Below are positions 24,358 to 39,300 of a stretch of DNA of 64,000 nt, one piece after another; position 1 is the stretch's first letter, and each line of letters begins with the position of its first letter. Source of the DNA: Neelides folsomi. Its lineage: Eukaryota > Arthropoda > Collembola > Neelipleona > Neelidae. The notes beneath the pieces were generated by a model that worked only from the letters and a program-made list of their open reading frames with translations, was not told the origin of the DNA and did not search any database. The DNA lies in contig JAQGBZ010000045.1 of assembly GCA_034687125.1 (NCBI GenBank), forward strand, positions 124,001 through 188,000. Reading direction: 5' to 3'. A program made the position numbers and the translations under genes.

Positions 24358-27300
24358 CTATACGAAGAGAAAATAATTTATTTATGTCAAATTAATTGGT
24401 TTTCTTTTTGGATAATTAATCTGAATCAAGTCGTTAAAATAATCTAATCATACCTCAACACAATACTCTTGCATAGGGTGGGTTAATTTGTGATTCTTTC
24501 TTTTCTTTCCAGAGAAGAAGCACGTTTGACACATGTCGAAATTGAAACACTTTAAACATCGGTATCTGTAATTAAGTAAAAATCCCAAAATGATTAGCAA
24601 TTTGCTTAAATGTTTATTTAAGTTATTTTTTATAGCCGCAGAGGATTATTAACTATGATTAAATGTTATGCATTTATTATTTATTTTAGTTTTAAAAAAT
24701 TTAAATAAATGGTTTTGAACATCAACCTGAGACCAACAATGGGAACTTCTTTGCAACAATTGCATTTTGCTTGGTGGATCGCTTTTTCTGAAGCTGCAAT
24801 GCGGTGAAGAACTGGAAGCCAAACGAGACTCTGCGGCTCTTTCTTCACCCAATCAAGGAAATCGCCCATCTGAAAAAAATTCATTATTCCGGGTTATTGC
24901 TTCAAATATCCACACGACTACCTCACACGACTATGTATTCTATTACTTACATTGATTGCAACTTCTTTCCTGGATTTCTCGAAACAGCTTCTAACCGAAG
25001 GCTCAATGTTCGAACCACCAAAAGCTGCCACTTCTCCAAACTGACGAGGAATCTAATAATTCAATATATTGCATAATTAAAATCCCATTTATATTTAAAT
25101 AGTTAAAGAAATTATGCATGGTTATTCATTCTCTATTTAACGTTTAATCTTACCTGCATACAATCGTGCAACAGAAGTCCAAGTTTCCTTTGATCAACTT
25201 GCTTTTCCGCATTTGCCACCAGGCCAAAAAGATCTAAAAGTAGAAAAGTCAATATTATGTACAAAAATAAACTTCTTTGAAGTGCAAATTAAGTTTTTAA
25301 TTAAATTTGAAAATTACATCTGAATTTGTCTTCCATTGCTCCTTTTGACATGAGGACAAGAGCAACCTTAAATGAAAGGTTTCTAACTTGCCCAGTTCTT
25401 TGAGTGTCAAAAACATTTAGAACCCAATTGAGTCCCAAGTCAACCACCAGACTCATATCGCTGCTTGCTTTGTATAGACTCTTGAAAGTGGAACTCATAT
25501 CAACCACATCAAGAATTCGATCGTTTCCACCACGAAGGCCGAGTCTTTCAAATGTTTCAATTACACTCTTCAAACTCAAAGTGTCCACTAAAAATAATTA
25601 AAATTCATTTTAATAAGAATTTTTTAACTAATTGCAAATTATAGTTTGAAAGAAATTATGAGTTATGAAAAGGCTTTTAATTTACTTTTAGTTTCTTTTT
25701 GTACAGAACGAAGTTTGAGAGCTGTTCTATACGCAGAAAACCGAACGTCATTGAACTCTGAAAGACCATCCAGAATTTCTGACATTTTGGGATGATCCCA
25801 TTGAGTTGTTTCCGTGTCGTGACTATAAAGAAAAAGAAAGATTAAAATCAAGGTGAATTTAAATTAACAACAAATTGAATTAAAACATGCTTCATTATTA
25901 AATTACTTGATGAAATAGGGAACTCTTGCTGCGTTGAGGGCCCTTTCCCATGGTGGATGAACAGAATCCCTCTCGGGAAGAAAAATGTTGAGTTCTTGTT
26001 CTCTTTCAGCCACATTTGCCTCCAAATTCTTCAGTCTTTTGTTTAGTTCATCAACTCTAGAGGCAGTGAGTTTGGTGAGTGTGACATGAGGAGCTTCGGC
26101 GTTCACTTCATTCACAGCACGTTCCGTGCAACTGATATGCTCTCGAAATGTCTAGAGGAATAATCAGTAGTTATTAATTTTTATTTACACGCTAATTAAT
26201 AACTACCGGATTGAATTTAACCAATTAATGAATATTCAATACCTTGAACTGATCCAGGAGGGAAGATTTGTCTGCAGCCGCTGCAATTGTCGACCAACGA
26301 GTTTTAATTGCTTCAGCCGTGGCAAGTCGAGCCGACGCATCATCTAACATTTGTTGGAATGTCTTCATCCGATGTAAAGCATCTTCAAGCCGCATATTCC
26401 AATCATCGGATTTTCCAATAAGACTTGACCAAGTTTCATTCAACTTTACAACTTCTCTCTTCACGTTTCTTGACAGATCCGAGTTGGAATTTTGATCAAA
26501 ATTTTCATTCCCAAGTTGACGAGCAATCAGCAAATTCTTTTCAATTAATGGACGCTTCCCATCCAAAAGTCTTCTGAATGCTCGATGTTCATCCTATTTT
26601 TAGTAGATTTTCATTACTAGTAATTGATTTCCTCTAGTACAGATAGTTTCAAGATATATTAAATTAATTTTAGAAATTTACAAGTTGTCTCTGCATGGAA
26701 GCCTGATCTGAAGCAAGGTGAGCAGCAAGTCCCAAATCCGTCTCTCTTCCAATTACCCATTCAGTGAGTTCTCGAAGGGACAAAAGCGTTTCTTCCAAAT
26801 GGCTTCTCGCTCGTCCTATTGAGGCACCTGATGGTGGAGCTGCTGTTGTCCGCACAGGCCAACGTTGTCTTTCAATTTCTTCACTACTAAAGTCCTTGTC
26901 ATCCTAAAACATATTATTATTTAAATTCAAACAAAAAATTAAAGTTTGTTGTTGGTGTTTTCTGGGGCTGCGCTCGCGTTACATAACGCGAGCGCAATTC
27001 ACTTAGACCAGTATTTTTTTACTTTGCTAACCTAGTTTAAAAACTTAGAGTTAGACTCATATTGTATTTCAACCCATATCTGCTATTTAATAAATATAAT
27101 ACTTAACTTTTTCATATTTAAAAATATCATTCATTTAACAAACCTTAATTTTATCATAAGAAATTCCTCTCTCAAGATGGGAAGAGTAAGTTGAACTCAA
27201 TGTATTATTCGACTCGGAGTTTCGATGTAATGATGAATAATGACTTCTGCCATCATCATTTCTTCTTGAAATCCACGATGACTTGACTCGCTTCATATCC

Positions 27301-30300
27301 TCAACAGCTCCTTTAATCCGTGAAGGATCGTCATGTTTGTAATGGAACACCAATCGTTCGCTCACATCTTCAAACTCTCTCACCAATCCCTCCACCGTGT
27401 GCTAAATTCATAAAATATAAATCTCATTAAATGCATGCATGTTTTAGGTGGATTTGAGTCATAAGTTGCTTTCTTTTTTTAATAGACAATTTCTACCGGG
27501 TGCGCCATAAGTTGCTTTCTTTTTTAAATGGATAATAACTTTAAATTAATTAAAGATAAAAGTCTTTAAACATTGTCGATTATGAAACAATATGAATAAT
27601 TTAATTATTTACCTGGTCTAACCCATCGCCTTCCAAAGAAAGGATATGAAGAAGTTCCTTCCATCTAGATTCCCAATTGATAGAGTCTTGTAAACAATCT
27701 TCAAGTTCTTTGAGTCGCAGAATTACTGCCGAATTAGTCTCTCCCCAATGCTCTCGTAACTTCCGAACTGTAAATAAATGCATAAATTGAGCATAAATTA
27801 AATTGAAGAATCAATAAATAATTCAATAAACACTCCAACAGATTTACGCATATTGTTCAATTCACACTTGAAGAACAAAAACACAACACGAGAGAGAATC
27901 GCCGATAAGATAAAGAAGCAAAAGTAGTGGAATTTCTTTTCATTTTTTATCCTTAATGCATAATGTATTACTTGCGAATACTTTCCTCTACTTTCCCTAT
28001 ACAATATACATTTATCGGTCATTCCTTTCCACGTTGTTTGTAAAGAAAGTACTCCCTCACCTTTCCCATGTAGCTGAACGCGAGCGGCTTCCGACTTGAG
28101 AGTTTCTGCAGTTTGTAATAGTTCTTCAAGTTGTGGTCTCTTGAGTTCCAACTCCCTTAGCACCGTCTACAAAACAAAAGTTTGAGAAAAACATTAAACG
28201 TCTTTCCTTCTTTTCATATTCCCTTGCTTTCATCATCATCGAATCTCTCGCCGTGTCGTAATGACCATTTTAACATTTCCGTCCGCTACCCAAATTGGGC
28301 ATAGTCACGCCAGGGACTAATAACACCTCCATTTTATGCACAAAGCAAAGTGATTCCATTCAAAACACGACCAGTCAATTCAGAGATTCCTCTCTTATAA
28401 AAGATAAATGGAAGTGATGTTGAGGAATAATGTGAGGAATTTTACCCTTTGTTTCTCAAGAGTTCCTCTGACGTCGTCGACATCTCCGATCGCGACCGCC
28501 TGCTGCTTCAACGACTTCAAACTTAATGTCATCTCATCAATCTAAAAAAACATTATTAAATCAGTAAAATAATTTCTAAATGGTTTAATTCTCATTTGAT
28601 AAAAATTTACTACAATAATTAAATGATCAATAAGACATAACAAAATCACAAATCTCAACTAATCAAACTATTGTAAATTTCATTATTAAATCTCTCCTAT
28701 ACAAATAGGTATAGAATAAATTCTAACATTTGATATGATTCTACATTAAGCTTGAAAATCAATTTAAAGCTTTGAATGAAATTTTTAATTGTTCAGAATG
28801 GGATAAAAAAGTGAAAATTCTTACCTGATGAGATATTTGTAGTTGCAAGTCGGGCTGATCTCCCTCTGAGCAAATATAAAATTAAGAATGTATAAGTACG
28901 AATTTCGTTGATGAGAAGAAGATATGGAAGAAGTGAGTTGAGATGATAATTGACATATTATTCTCGGCCGGATGATATGAAGTGGATATGTGTGTGAGGG
29001 TGAGTGAGTGTAGTAGTGGAACCTGGTCGGTCGTCGTCGATCGATTGGGTCGCCGACACGCGCCGGCTCCAACCTCCCCCATCTCACCGCGTAAAATAAT
29101 CCCTTTCCTACTACTACCCGGGATTCACTACTAACACCACTTTCCCACTCACTCCGACAGCCAAACTTACCCGGAACGTTATCTCCCTATATACATACAG
29201 ACTCCGGGTCTCTCATTTCACCAAACAACCTATCTATGGTCCTCTTTGGTCGATGGACATCATTGTATATGATCTCCTTTAATCTCACCTTGTTTCGAAA
29301 GTGAGAGATTACCTATCTATAGGCCCTCTTCCAATAACGAGAAATTAAAAATGAAGGAGTGGTTTGAGCCTTGAGTATCATAAAGAGTTGATTCCCTCGT
29401 CAAATATTTATTTCAAGTTCTCTCGTGGCTCATGGAATTATGATCTTGTGGTTTTTCAAAACACTCTCAACGTGTCATTTCTCCATAATAGATGAAGTGT
29501 GTTTACGTGATGAAGAAGATGGGAGAGAAAGATAGAGGAAATCATAAGGTTGATGTTGGCCCAAACATCCTAAAACACGTTCTGCCCTATAACGAAACCT
29601 AATCCTTCCTAAACCGTGGCAAATGCCAACACGTTCCGAAATAAATAGTTCAACTTTCCCATCACAATCTTCTTCCTTTTCTCCCACACAAACATCTCAC
29701 TTATGAGGAGTTGAAAAGAGAGGAATGGGCATTAAAGCAGGAGAAAGTATTTAATACCTTTTTTCTCAGCCGGAAGACTCTCCGAAAATGGAAGAAAAAG
29801 AGATTCAATGTCGTTGGTCACAACGTTGATTTCTCCCTTTGATTTCACATAAACGCAATCTTCTTTAAGCTGCCGAAGCTTTTCCTTTCATTTTATAGAT
29901 TATATCATTATTAATAAAACTCTTGTATAGATTTGAACCATAAAAAAGTAGTTATTATTATGGTTTGAAAAAATCTTACTTTTAGCTGTGGAGTCATCGA
30001 CTGCCCTGCAACCTCAGCTTCCAATTCGCAATTCTTATAATTTCGAATCACTTCCACGACCTCACTCTCCTTATCCTCAAGCCGATTCTAAAGTATTTTT
30101 TACAATACCTCAGTCACTTTTCTTTTCAATATCATATATCTTAAGCGGTGAAGTGGTCATATACGAAAATCCATATTCATATACCTAACATATCTATTAG
30201 TACTTACAGATAAGTACTTTTACAGTTTTACTCATAGATTCAAAAATTTTATAGAATATAAAGACATTTATGGGAATCGAGGGAGAGATGATTTATAGGG

Positions 30301-33300
30301 AATTGAAGGGATTTGAAAAATTGAACCTATACATAAAATGTGATTTGAGATTTATAATCAAAAGACGTTCAATCGTGGATCCAGTGCCTAGGTGTAATTT
30401 ATAGGCGGATTTGACTTTCCTTATAAGCATTAAACTATAAAAGCATCAAAAGGAGCATTTACGAGGAGTGAAGATATGAGAACGGCTTTCTCGTTGTTCG
30501 GACGATGCTTTGCCGTCGCAACTTGAGCTCTTAACTCTAAAAGCCAAGAGGCTGTATTGTCCAAACTCGATCCCAATTTTCTCAAACTTCCCAACTTCTG
30601 CTCTACGAGTTTCCTACGCGGTGGAATCTCGACAGAGAGCTAAAAAATTCAATCAATTATATAAACCCATTTGGGAAAATGCCTTTCTTTTCATTCATGT
30701 TAAAAGATGGTTCAATTTTGTTAACGGTTTAGTTGGTTTTCCAAATTTAAATTAAGTACCAAGTGCAAATTACACTGATGAAATGAGGTTTATTTACCTT
30801 GTCAATGTTCGACCTAAACGCATCGATTTCTTGAGGAGTCACAGATTGTTTCCGTTCCAATTTCTCCAATTCTGGTTTCTTCCCAAGAACCTCATGCTCA
30901 AGGATCTAAATATTTATACATTACACATTTTGAGAAAAAGTTGAAGGCAAAAGTTTCTGAGTTTTGTTTTACCTTTAGGCTCGACAGCATGTTCCGAAGA
31001 GCCGATTCGTCGGATATAGGAATTGGCGAATCTATCACACTCCTAGCTTTTTCTACCCAATCACGAAGAATCACATGCGGCTCCCACCATTTTCCAATCC
31101 TACAAAACGTATCTCTTATAAATATAGGATAATTGATATAAAAATTGTTTGATATAAAATCTCACTTGTCCTTTTGATTCATTTCATCTAAAAGATTTCT
31201 CCATCTTAGTCCAATTTCGTTATTACTATGCTCCATCACCTCCCTAATATTTTATTCACAAAATTACTTACATTTAGAGGTTTTATACAATAAATAAAAA
31301 ATCGATCCAATATATCTGTACTATAAAAAAGTTGGCAACTATAAAGTAAACTATGATCATGTATAAGCATCCATTCTATGTATGTAAAAAAACTTACGAA
31401 TGCTTCATTGTTATTTTTTCTTGAAGCTGTGAAATGAGTGATGGATCAGGATCTGTTAAAAGTTTTTCAACTTTATCCATCCAAATATCAAGGTCTTCCG
31501 TTTTCTCAAGAGATTCCATTTTTTCAATTGTTGGTCGCTCTTTGGGTCTTTCTGGTTCCTTCTTTGATTCAGTGCGAACTGGAATTGATGATTTCTTCTT
31601 TTTCGCTGCTGGTTCTTTGACTTCTTCGCTTCCTTCTGCTTTCATGGCTTGGACTCGATAAGTCTATGAAGAAATTATATAATTGAAATCTACATACAAG
31701 ATATACATAAATGCAATAAGTTCTCTCCAATCTACATTATGTGAATTTTATAATACTTAATATAAATGAAAATAACAAACCTCTGATTTGGCTTTAAGCC
31801 TTAGCCATTCTTTGCTCAGATTTTCAATCAGACGTCGAGTGGCATTTGCTTTTTCCAAATCAAGTTTGAAAATTAGAGATGAGCCTTTACTGATTGCAAG
31901 AGCAACTTCAGGCTCAACCGATCTCAACTCCAACTCAATGCCCTATAATAATTGAATGTTATTTTGATAATACATACCTTACCCAAATACATAAAAAACT
32001 CAATTCTTTTAAAATAGAGTTGGAAAATAAACGCACTTCGATTCTCTCTCTTAAATTCGGTTCCCTTTGTAGTTGTTCAAGACGGTTTGCAAAATTGCTA
32101 AGAGCTTTTTCAACTTCAATCGCATCTTTCTCAAACTCGGGGTTTCCTTCTTCTTTTTCTTCTCCCATTTCAACCATCGTTGATGCGAGACTCTGTTCAT
32201 ATCACACAACTCATCAATATCCATGCATTATATCAAAAGTTGATAATTTTTAAGAAATATTCTCAAAAATTCTCTCTCTTTTAGGATAATATTATTTGGT
32301 TAAGCTAAGTTCCTAAACTTGTGAATTGTTTTTAGGGACTATAAACTATCAACTTAATAATAATTTTTAATAATACAATGTTTTTTTAAATAAAAAATAG
32401 AAAAATTGAATACCGACATAAGACAATGACGATGAAACAAAAAAGTTTTCTAATCTACCTACAAAAATAAAAAGGAAGAAAAAAGACTGAAACTAATCAA
32501 TTTGTGTAAGTAAATATTTGTTAAATGATGAGTAATTAATAAAATTATTCGAGATTAAATCATCAGCCAAAAGAAAGTTATTAAATATTATCAATTCATG
32601 CAATGTGTTCGTGTTTTTTGTTTGGTGAGGGGAATAACCTTATTCGAAGACACACAAGGGACTTTGACGATCGCAACTTTCGATCCCATCTTGGGCTCCA
32701 TACGGAGAATCCCTTGGACAATCTCGTTCCTTTTAATTTCAACAATCTTCACATTTCCTTCTTCTTCATCTCTCTTTTCCTCCCTCTTTTCAGCTGCTCT
32801 CTGATGAACAACGGTAGGTGCAGAAGAAGGGAAAGAAATCGTCGTTGGTTCTTCTCGTGAAGAAGATGAAGATTCATCATCTTCTTCTTCAAATTTATCT
32901 TCCATTGGTTTTCCACCGGCGGTTTTCAAATCACTCGGTTTCCTTTGGTTTTGGTCAAACACCTCATAGTCATTTCCTCTCAAATTGGAAAGAAGTTCCT
33001 CTTCGATTTCAGATATTCGATGATTTTCAAAAGAATCGTCGTCTTCTTCGTCGAATGCAGGGTTGGAAATCCCTGAGTTGAGCTCTAACGCGAATGAACT
33101 TAGACTCTGTGGACAATATTTGGAAAGACGGAACATTTTAGTAAAGCTGTGAAGCCATCACATTATTAACATTGAGTGTGAGTCAATCGCTTTTCCTCAT
33201 TATAATTATTATAGAGTCTAAGTTCATTCTAATTGAAGGGGATTTTAAAAGGTTCATCAAAACAAATTATGTGAAACTGTGTTTCATTTAAATCAGAGAC

Positions 33301-36300
33301 GAAAGCTTAAAGCAAAAAAATGTGAATTTGAAAAGCTTCAAAAAAATCTTGAGGACAAAATAAAAAAAGGCAAAAATGAAAATTATATTTTTATTAAAAG
33401 AAATAGAGGGAATTTGCTTAACTAACAAAACAATTAAAATGTATAAAATTGGAGTGTTAAAGATGTTAACGTAATATAATTTCAAAACCTTGAGTTGATT
33501 TGATATGGTATCAAGTCTCCTTGTGAGTTTCTCGACTAAAATATTTTCTTCATTCTCACTAGACAATGGATCCTTTTGGAGGACAATTAAATTGAATAGT
33601 TGTACTCTTAAAGCTTCCAAATCATCTCTCCTTTCATAAACTTCTTCCTTGAGACCCTGCATATAAATAATAGTGTAAAATTGATATTGATTAGATAAAA
33701 GCTCAATTAAGATCTTACCTGAATGTCCATTTGCCCATCAAATTCAGAAGTATAAAGCAAGTTCTCAATTCGGAGCAACCAAGATTCAAAATCTTTAATT
33801 TCAGCTTCCGGGACTTGTGGAGGTTGAGTGAAGGATTCTTTATATTTCTTCACAATTTCCTGACTTTCATCTTCCCAGTTCTTTATAATTTCTGCTTTTC
33901 TCTCTTTCAACGTGTCAAGAAGAAGAGGATCCACAAGTTTGAGGAAACCGTCGAAATTTTTGTTCATTTCATTAACTAATTTGTTCATTCGAGGAAGTTC
34001 CTCAACCCGAACCTGTATGAAATAATTTCGTCATATTATAATATTCAAGATATTCACATTAAATTCGAATACAAATTAAACCACAAAGAAAAAGATCTAA
34101 AGTTAATAAATGAGGGACTAAGCTTATTTAACGAATCAATTTCTAATTTTCAAATGACCTCACCTCTTACCGTCCTTTATATCCCAGCATGAATAAAATT
34201 AGATTAAAAGTTTTAGTTCGACAATGACAAAGAAGATTAGTATGAGCTTTGATTTAGAAAGAAAGGAAGTTATTTAATTTCAAATTAATAAATTCCTTAC
34301 CCTGAGATCTTTATCCTGACTTGGTTTTTGGGAAATCCAATTTTCAATTTCATTCATCCCCTCATTCATTTCTGTTGCAATCTTGAGTCCCTTCTCTAAA
34401 GCACCCCGAATATTAGCAATTTGAAGTCCAAGCTAAAATGTACAAAATGGTTATATTAGTAAATGTTCATATATAAATAAAATGAAGATTTTTAAGATTT
34501 TAATAACTGTATTTCATTGTTTAAATAAAAACTAACTGCTTTAGAGGTATTTGTCACCTTATTGTAAAGTGCTTTCATGCTATCAAGTTCTGAATTTAAC
34601 TTCGATTCTTGTTTTTTGTCTTCAACCTGCCTTCGTCCCTCTTTAAGAACTGCTTCAACTTCTCGTTTCAAATCACTTAAAACTCCATATTCTTTCTATA
34701 TTTCCAAAAGTATAAAATAATATAAAATATATTTCAAAAAATTAAAGCCATGTTTTAATATTACAATAAAAAATTAATATTTAGAAATTTTAAAACTTAC
34801 GGTGCATCTGCCAAGTTGACCCTGAATGTTCTCCGGATCATCCGAAACAAGTTCAAGGAAACAAAGATTCTGTTCCACTTGTCTCAGGGATCTCCAAATC
34901 CTTTCTATCTTTGGTACAATCTTGAACTCGGGAGGAGGTGAAGTAAATTTTGAATATTTCTTTGACACATCAGCATGCTTTTTCTATTAATTTAAGTCAT
35001 CATTATTATTTTATTAAAAACTTTCATTGTCGTTAATTTGATAATAATAAATTGAAGTTACATGAAGGAGCTCCGATTGCTCAAGAAGCCTCGCTGCAGC
35101 TTCATGTTTCCCAGCTTTTTTATAAGCTTCAACTTGTGCTGTCATGTCTTCAAGGATCTTTGCTTGCTGCTTCATTTCATCAGCGAGTTGCTAAATTGAA
35201 AGGGACATTTCTCATAAAAATCAGTTATTTTCTACAAGTTCAAACTATTGGATTAGGTTATAAAAACCTCCGAGTTGACGTCGTCAGAGGGGAGGTCATG
35301 CTCGAGGCGAGCGGAAAGGAGTCTGTCGGAAGAGTCAAGACCATCGGAGAGAACAGCAATCCTTCGTTCCAACTCAACTGCCTCAACTAATTCACCCTCA
35401 AGCTCACTCCGACGCTCCTCCGCCTTTTCAACAACAACATGCAAGGTAAGTAGGCACAACACACGGAAAAAGTTAGGAAATCATAAAAATATTCTTTGCT
35501 AATTTCAAAATAAATATTTTTTAAAGGTTTACTGAACAAAACCTTTACCTTTTGGTTCAAGAGATTCCACCGTTTGGAAATGAGGTCCATGTCTGTCTGA
35601 ATAGCAGCAGAAAGAATTCCACCATCAATGAGTTCACTTCCTATCTCTTCTAGCTTAGCAAATCTAGCTGCCGGTTCAGGTCCAATATATTGCTCAATCC
35701 CCTAAAATAGTACAAAAATTTTAAATTAGTTACCCAAATCCGTTAAAGCTATCAATCAATCAAATATAATTATAAGATTTTTTATAAGATTTTTTAAATA
35801 TTTAATACATCAAGATCATCAGAAATTTCTTCCATATCAGCAGCCGATGTTACAGGTTTCTTTAATTTCTTATCTAATCTATCCAACCAGTCACTTTCTT
35901 GTGCACATCGGCCTTTTCAAAAAGAAAAATCAAAATGAACGAAAATCTAAAATACTAAACATGCACTATAATAGAGAGGTTCCTTTTTCAGGATTGTAGG
36001 AAATCTGATTGTAAAACGGATTGTAGAGCCGGTAATGACGTCATTAGCATTTCTACAATACAAAACTTCAATATTCTAAACATAACCCTTTCCCGGATTG
36101 TGATTGTAGTTTAAATTTCCCACTCAGATATCATCAATTATCATTTCACAGAGAGAACGATTTTCATAAAGTAATTCTTTCGCGCGAAAAATACAATCAC
36201 AATCACAATCTCAAAAAATGAACCTCAGATTTTACAATCCGAAATTGTAGCTCAGATTGTAGCTACAGTCACAATCAGAATCAGAATTCTAAAAAAGGAA

Positions 36301-39300
36301 CCTCCCTTATTTTAATAAAAAATAAAGTGATAAGCGATATGCATAAATACTTCTGAAATCGCCATAAAGAGTCATAGCTTCTTTCAGATCTTTCCAATTT
36401 CTATCGACAATTCCTGTCACTTCGTTCCATTTGCTATTAAGATGAGTGAATGTCTTTCCGAGCTCTTGGATTGCTCCCTTGCACGAGTCTTGGCCTATAT
36501 TCAAAACCATTACATAATTTCCAATAATGAGTCATTAAATAAAACCAATTTTATACATAATTAATCATATCGATTACGAACTTGGCAAGAGAAGCAGTTC
36601 AGTTCCTTTTTCATTTAAGGATCGGAATGTTGGCTCTCTCTTGTCAACCCTTTCTTTCAGCGCTGTGAACTTTCGATAAAATCTTGCAAGATCGGCTGGC
36701 GAAGAAATCTTCACTTGTGGAACATCTCTCGACAAGCCATTGAGGAACTCATTGAGATCGTCGATCCCACAAAGAACTTCTTTGCTCTTCTCATACGATG
36801 ACCGTAGAGAAGAATTCTGACTTTCTGCCTTCCTTACAGTTTCTCCCCAATGTGAGGACAATTTGAACAAGCGACTTTTTCCACTTCGAACATCAACATT
36901 CTGTAACAAATCTCTTCCTTCGCTACTTAAACTTTCGTATTTGGGCGAAAGGGTTCGAATGTCCTCAAGGAGTGCCTATTAAATTGATTCAAAATTTATA
37001 ACTTCATATCAATTTTTCATTTTTTTAACTATTTATTTTTCATACATTTGATTGTTCCAATTGAGCCTCTAAAAGATCAAGATCTCCAAAAGCTGGCATT
37101 TCTGAATTGAAAACATCAACTTCTTCAAGCCAACTCTCCAATCCGCACATTTCAGCTTGCCATTGTTCGACCCTCTTTAACACTAAGAAAATACATTTAA
37201 AATTTTGCTTATGTATGCAGTTAATAAAATATGAGAATTTGCTTGCAGTAAATTCTTACAAGAAGACACTTGTGAATGTCGAGCAGTAAGAAGTTGAGCA
37301 ACTTCTTCATACCGGCCTTTCAATTCTTCACTCTGTGATAACATTGCCAAGTTTCCTTCATGAGCTCTGGCTTCAACGACCATTGATTCCAATCTTCCAC
37401 AAAAAGCCTTCATCGCTAAGAGGTCAAGTGGTGGAGATTCTTCAAGGAGAAAACTTTCCGTTCGGTTCACCCAATGAAGAACTAATGATGCACTTTCGCT
37501 CATTTTCTCATCTTCGCTCATCTCCAACATAGTGACTAATGCATTCAGCCGTTCCTCGAGTCTATAATCAAGAAATTGATATACAATCTAATACAAAAAT
37601 TTCATTTATAAACAAGTATAAAATAATTGAAATACCTCGTTTCAATGTTTTTCCATTTTTCTAAGAAAGATTCCACTTGGGTTGCAAGTTGAGGATCTTG
37701 AATTTGTTTTGATTTCAATTTTTGTATTTTAGGATCGTGAGATTTCAATGTCTTCATCTTTACTCTCGCTTGTTCAAGGAATTTCTTTGGTTGGGCAGAA
37801 ATTGGACTAACTTCTCCTTGTGATTCCAACCAACGTTCATAAGCCTTACGAAATAGAAACATTTTTTGAAATTAATAAAATAAATAATAATATTTAAAAT
37901 TTGCAATTAAACCGCATTGTTGTAATATTTACCGAAAGGGAATTTGAAAGATTTGAAATGTCTCCTTCAACTTCTTTCTTTACTAAAAGTCCATCAATGA
38001 GAATTTTCCTTTCATCAAGCACAGAGCGAATGTCAGTCCATTTTCTTCTCAACTCATCGGCATCTTTTTCCAATTCTGTCGTATCTTGACCATCTGAAAT
38101 TTAACGTAAAATGAAATAAATGAAGAACTATAAAAAACCAATCATGAATTCATAATCTGAAGTTCTGAATTCTAATCTGAACTGCACAAATCAAATATAT
38201 TTTTGAATTTAATGGAAATATAAAATATGGTAATACCGTTTTTAATATGACGAACAAGTTCATCAGCGTCTCGACTCGCCTTATCATAAACTTCCTCATT
38301 GGAAAGAAGTTCAGCGTGCAAGTCTTCCCAGAGCATTAATTGTTCATCGACACTCAATTCGTCGAAAGTGAAAGCTCCGGGAGTTCCAATGAGCCCCGCT
38401 GTCCTCATCACCCATTCATTCACAATCCCTGATCCCGATTCCCATTCTCCTGTCATCTTTGCTCTCTTCGCCTTCGGATAATCCTAGACCATATTAATTG
38501 CATTGAAAAACTCTGTCCATTGACATTCGCGTATTAAAAAGAGAACCTGTTTTGAAATAGCGATGATGTCTATCATGTCAATACTCTTTGGCTGACTCTG
38601 CTGTCCATACTTTACCATCTGACGAAAGCATTAGAACACAACATTCGAATTAGTGTATAAAAACATTCCACATGCCACACACTAAATTATAATTCATGAA
38701 TAATGAAAATAAAAGTATTTTTAATAATATTATATAACATAAATAATAAAAATAAATAAGAACTAAAGAAATATTAGTTTAACGAATAAAATTAAAATTT
38801 GACTGTTTGCGTTTACTCTTTGCGATTGAGCCTCCATAATTCCCTTCAAAGCTTCCCATCGATCTTCCAATGTTTCTACAGACGCAATAAACGAAGTTGA
38901 TAAAGTTCCAGCATCATCAGTAAATCCGTGAAGAGTTGTCGAGAGTTCGGAAATCTCATTCACTTTTTCTTCCATCTCTCGCTGAAGAATCTTTAAATAA
39001 TAAGACAATTTGTAAGTAGTCAAAAACTATAAAATTATATATTCAATGAGAATATATTTAAATTATTAAATTAATTTACTTGGATTTTGTCGTATCTTTC
39101 CATTAGTGAACCTTCCGTCTCTGGGTTTGCTTCCATTTCCTTCAATCTTTTTTCTTGGACTTTTAACCATTCCCCAAGATCTTTTTCTTTTTCAATGAGT
39201 TTTGGTAAAGCAGATTTAAGCTTCTTTAGATTTCCTCCTCGTTTTTCTGTCCATCCGCAAATATGCGTCCATCTTTCACTAAGAGCTGCCAATTGATCTT

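Noticed and set aside
27972-28060. Longer version of dystrophin exon 41 running to a donor at 27971
   Set aside because: It would leave the next exon out of frame; the strong donor at 28060 gives the right phase.
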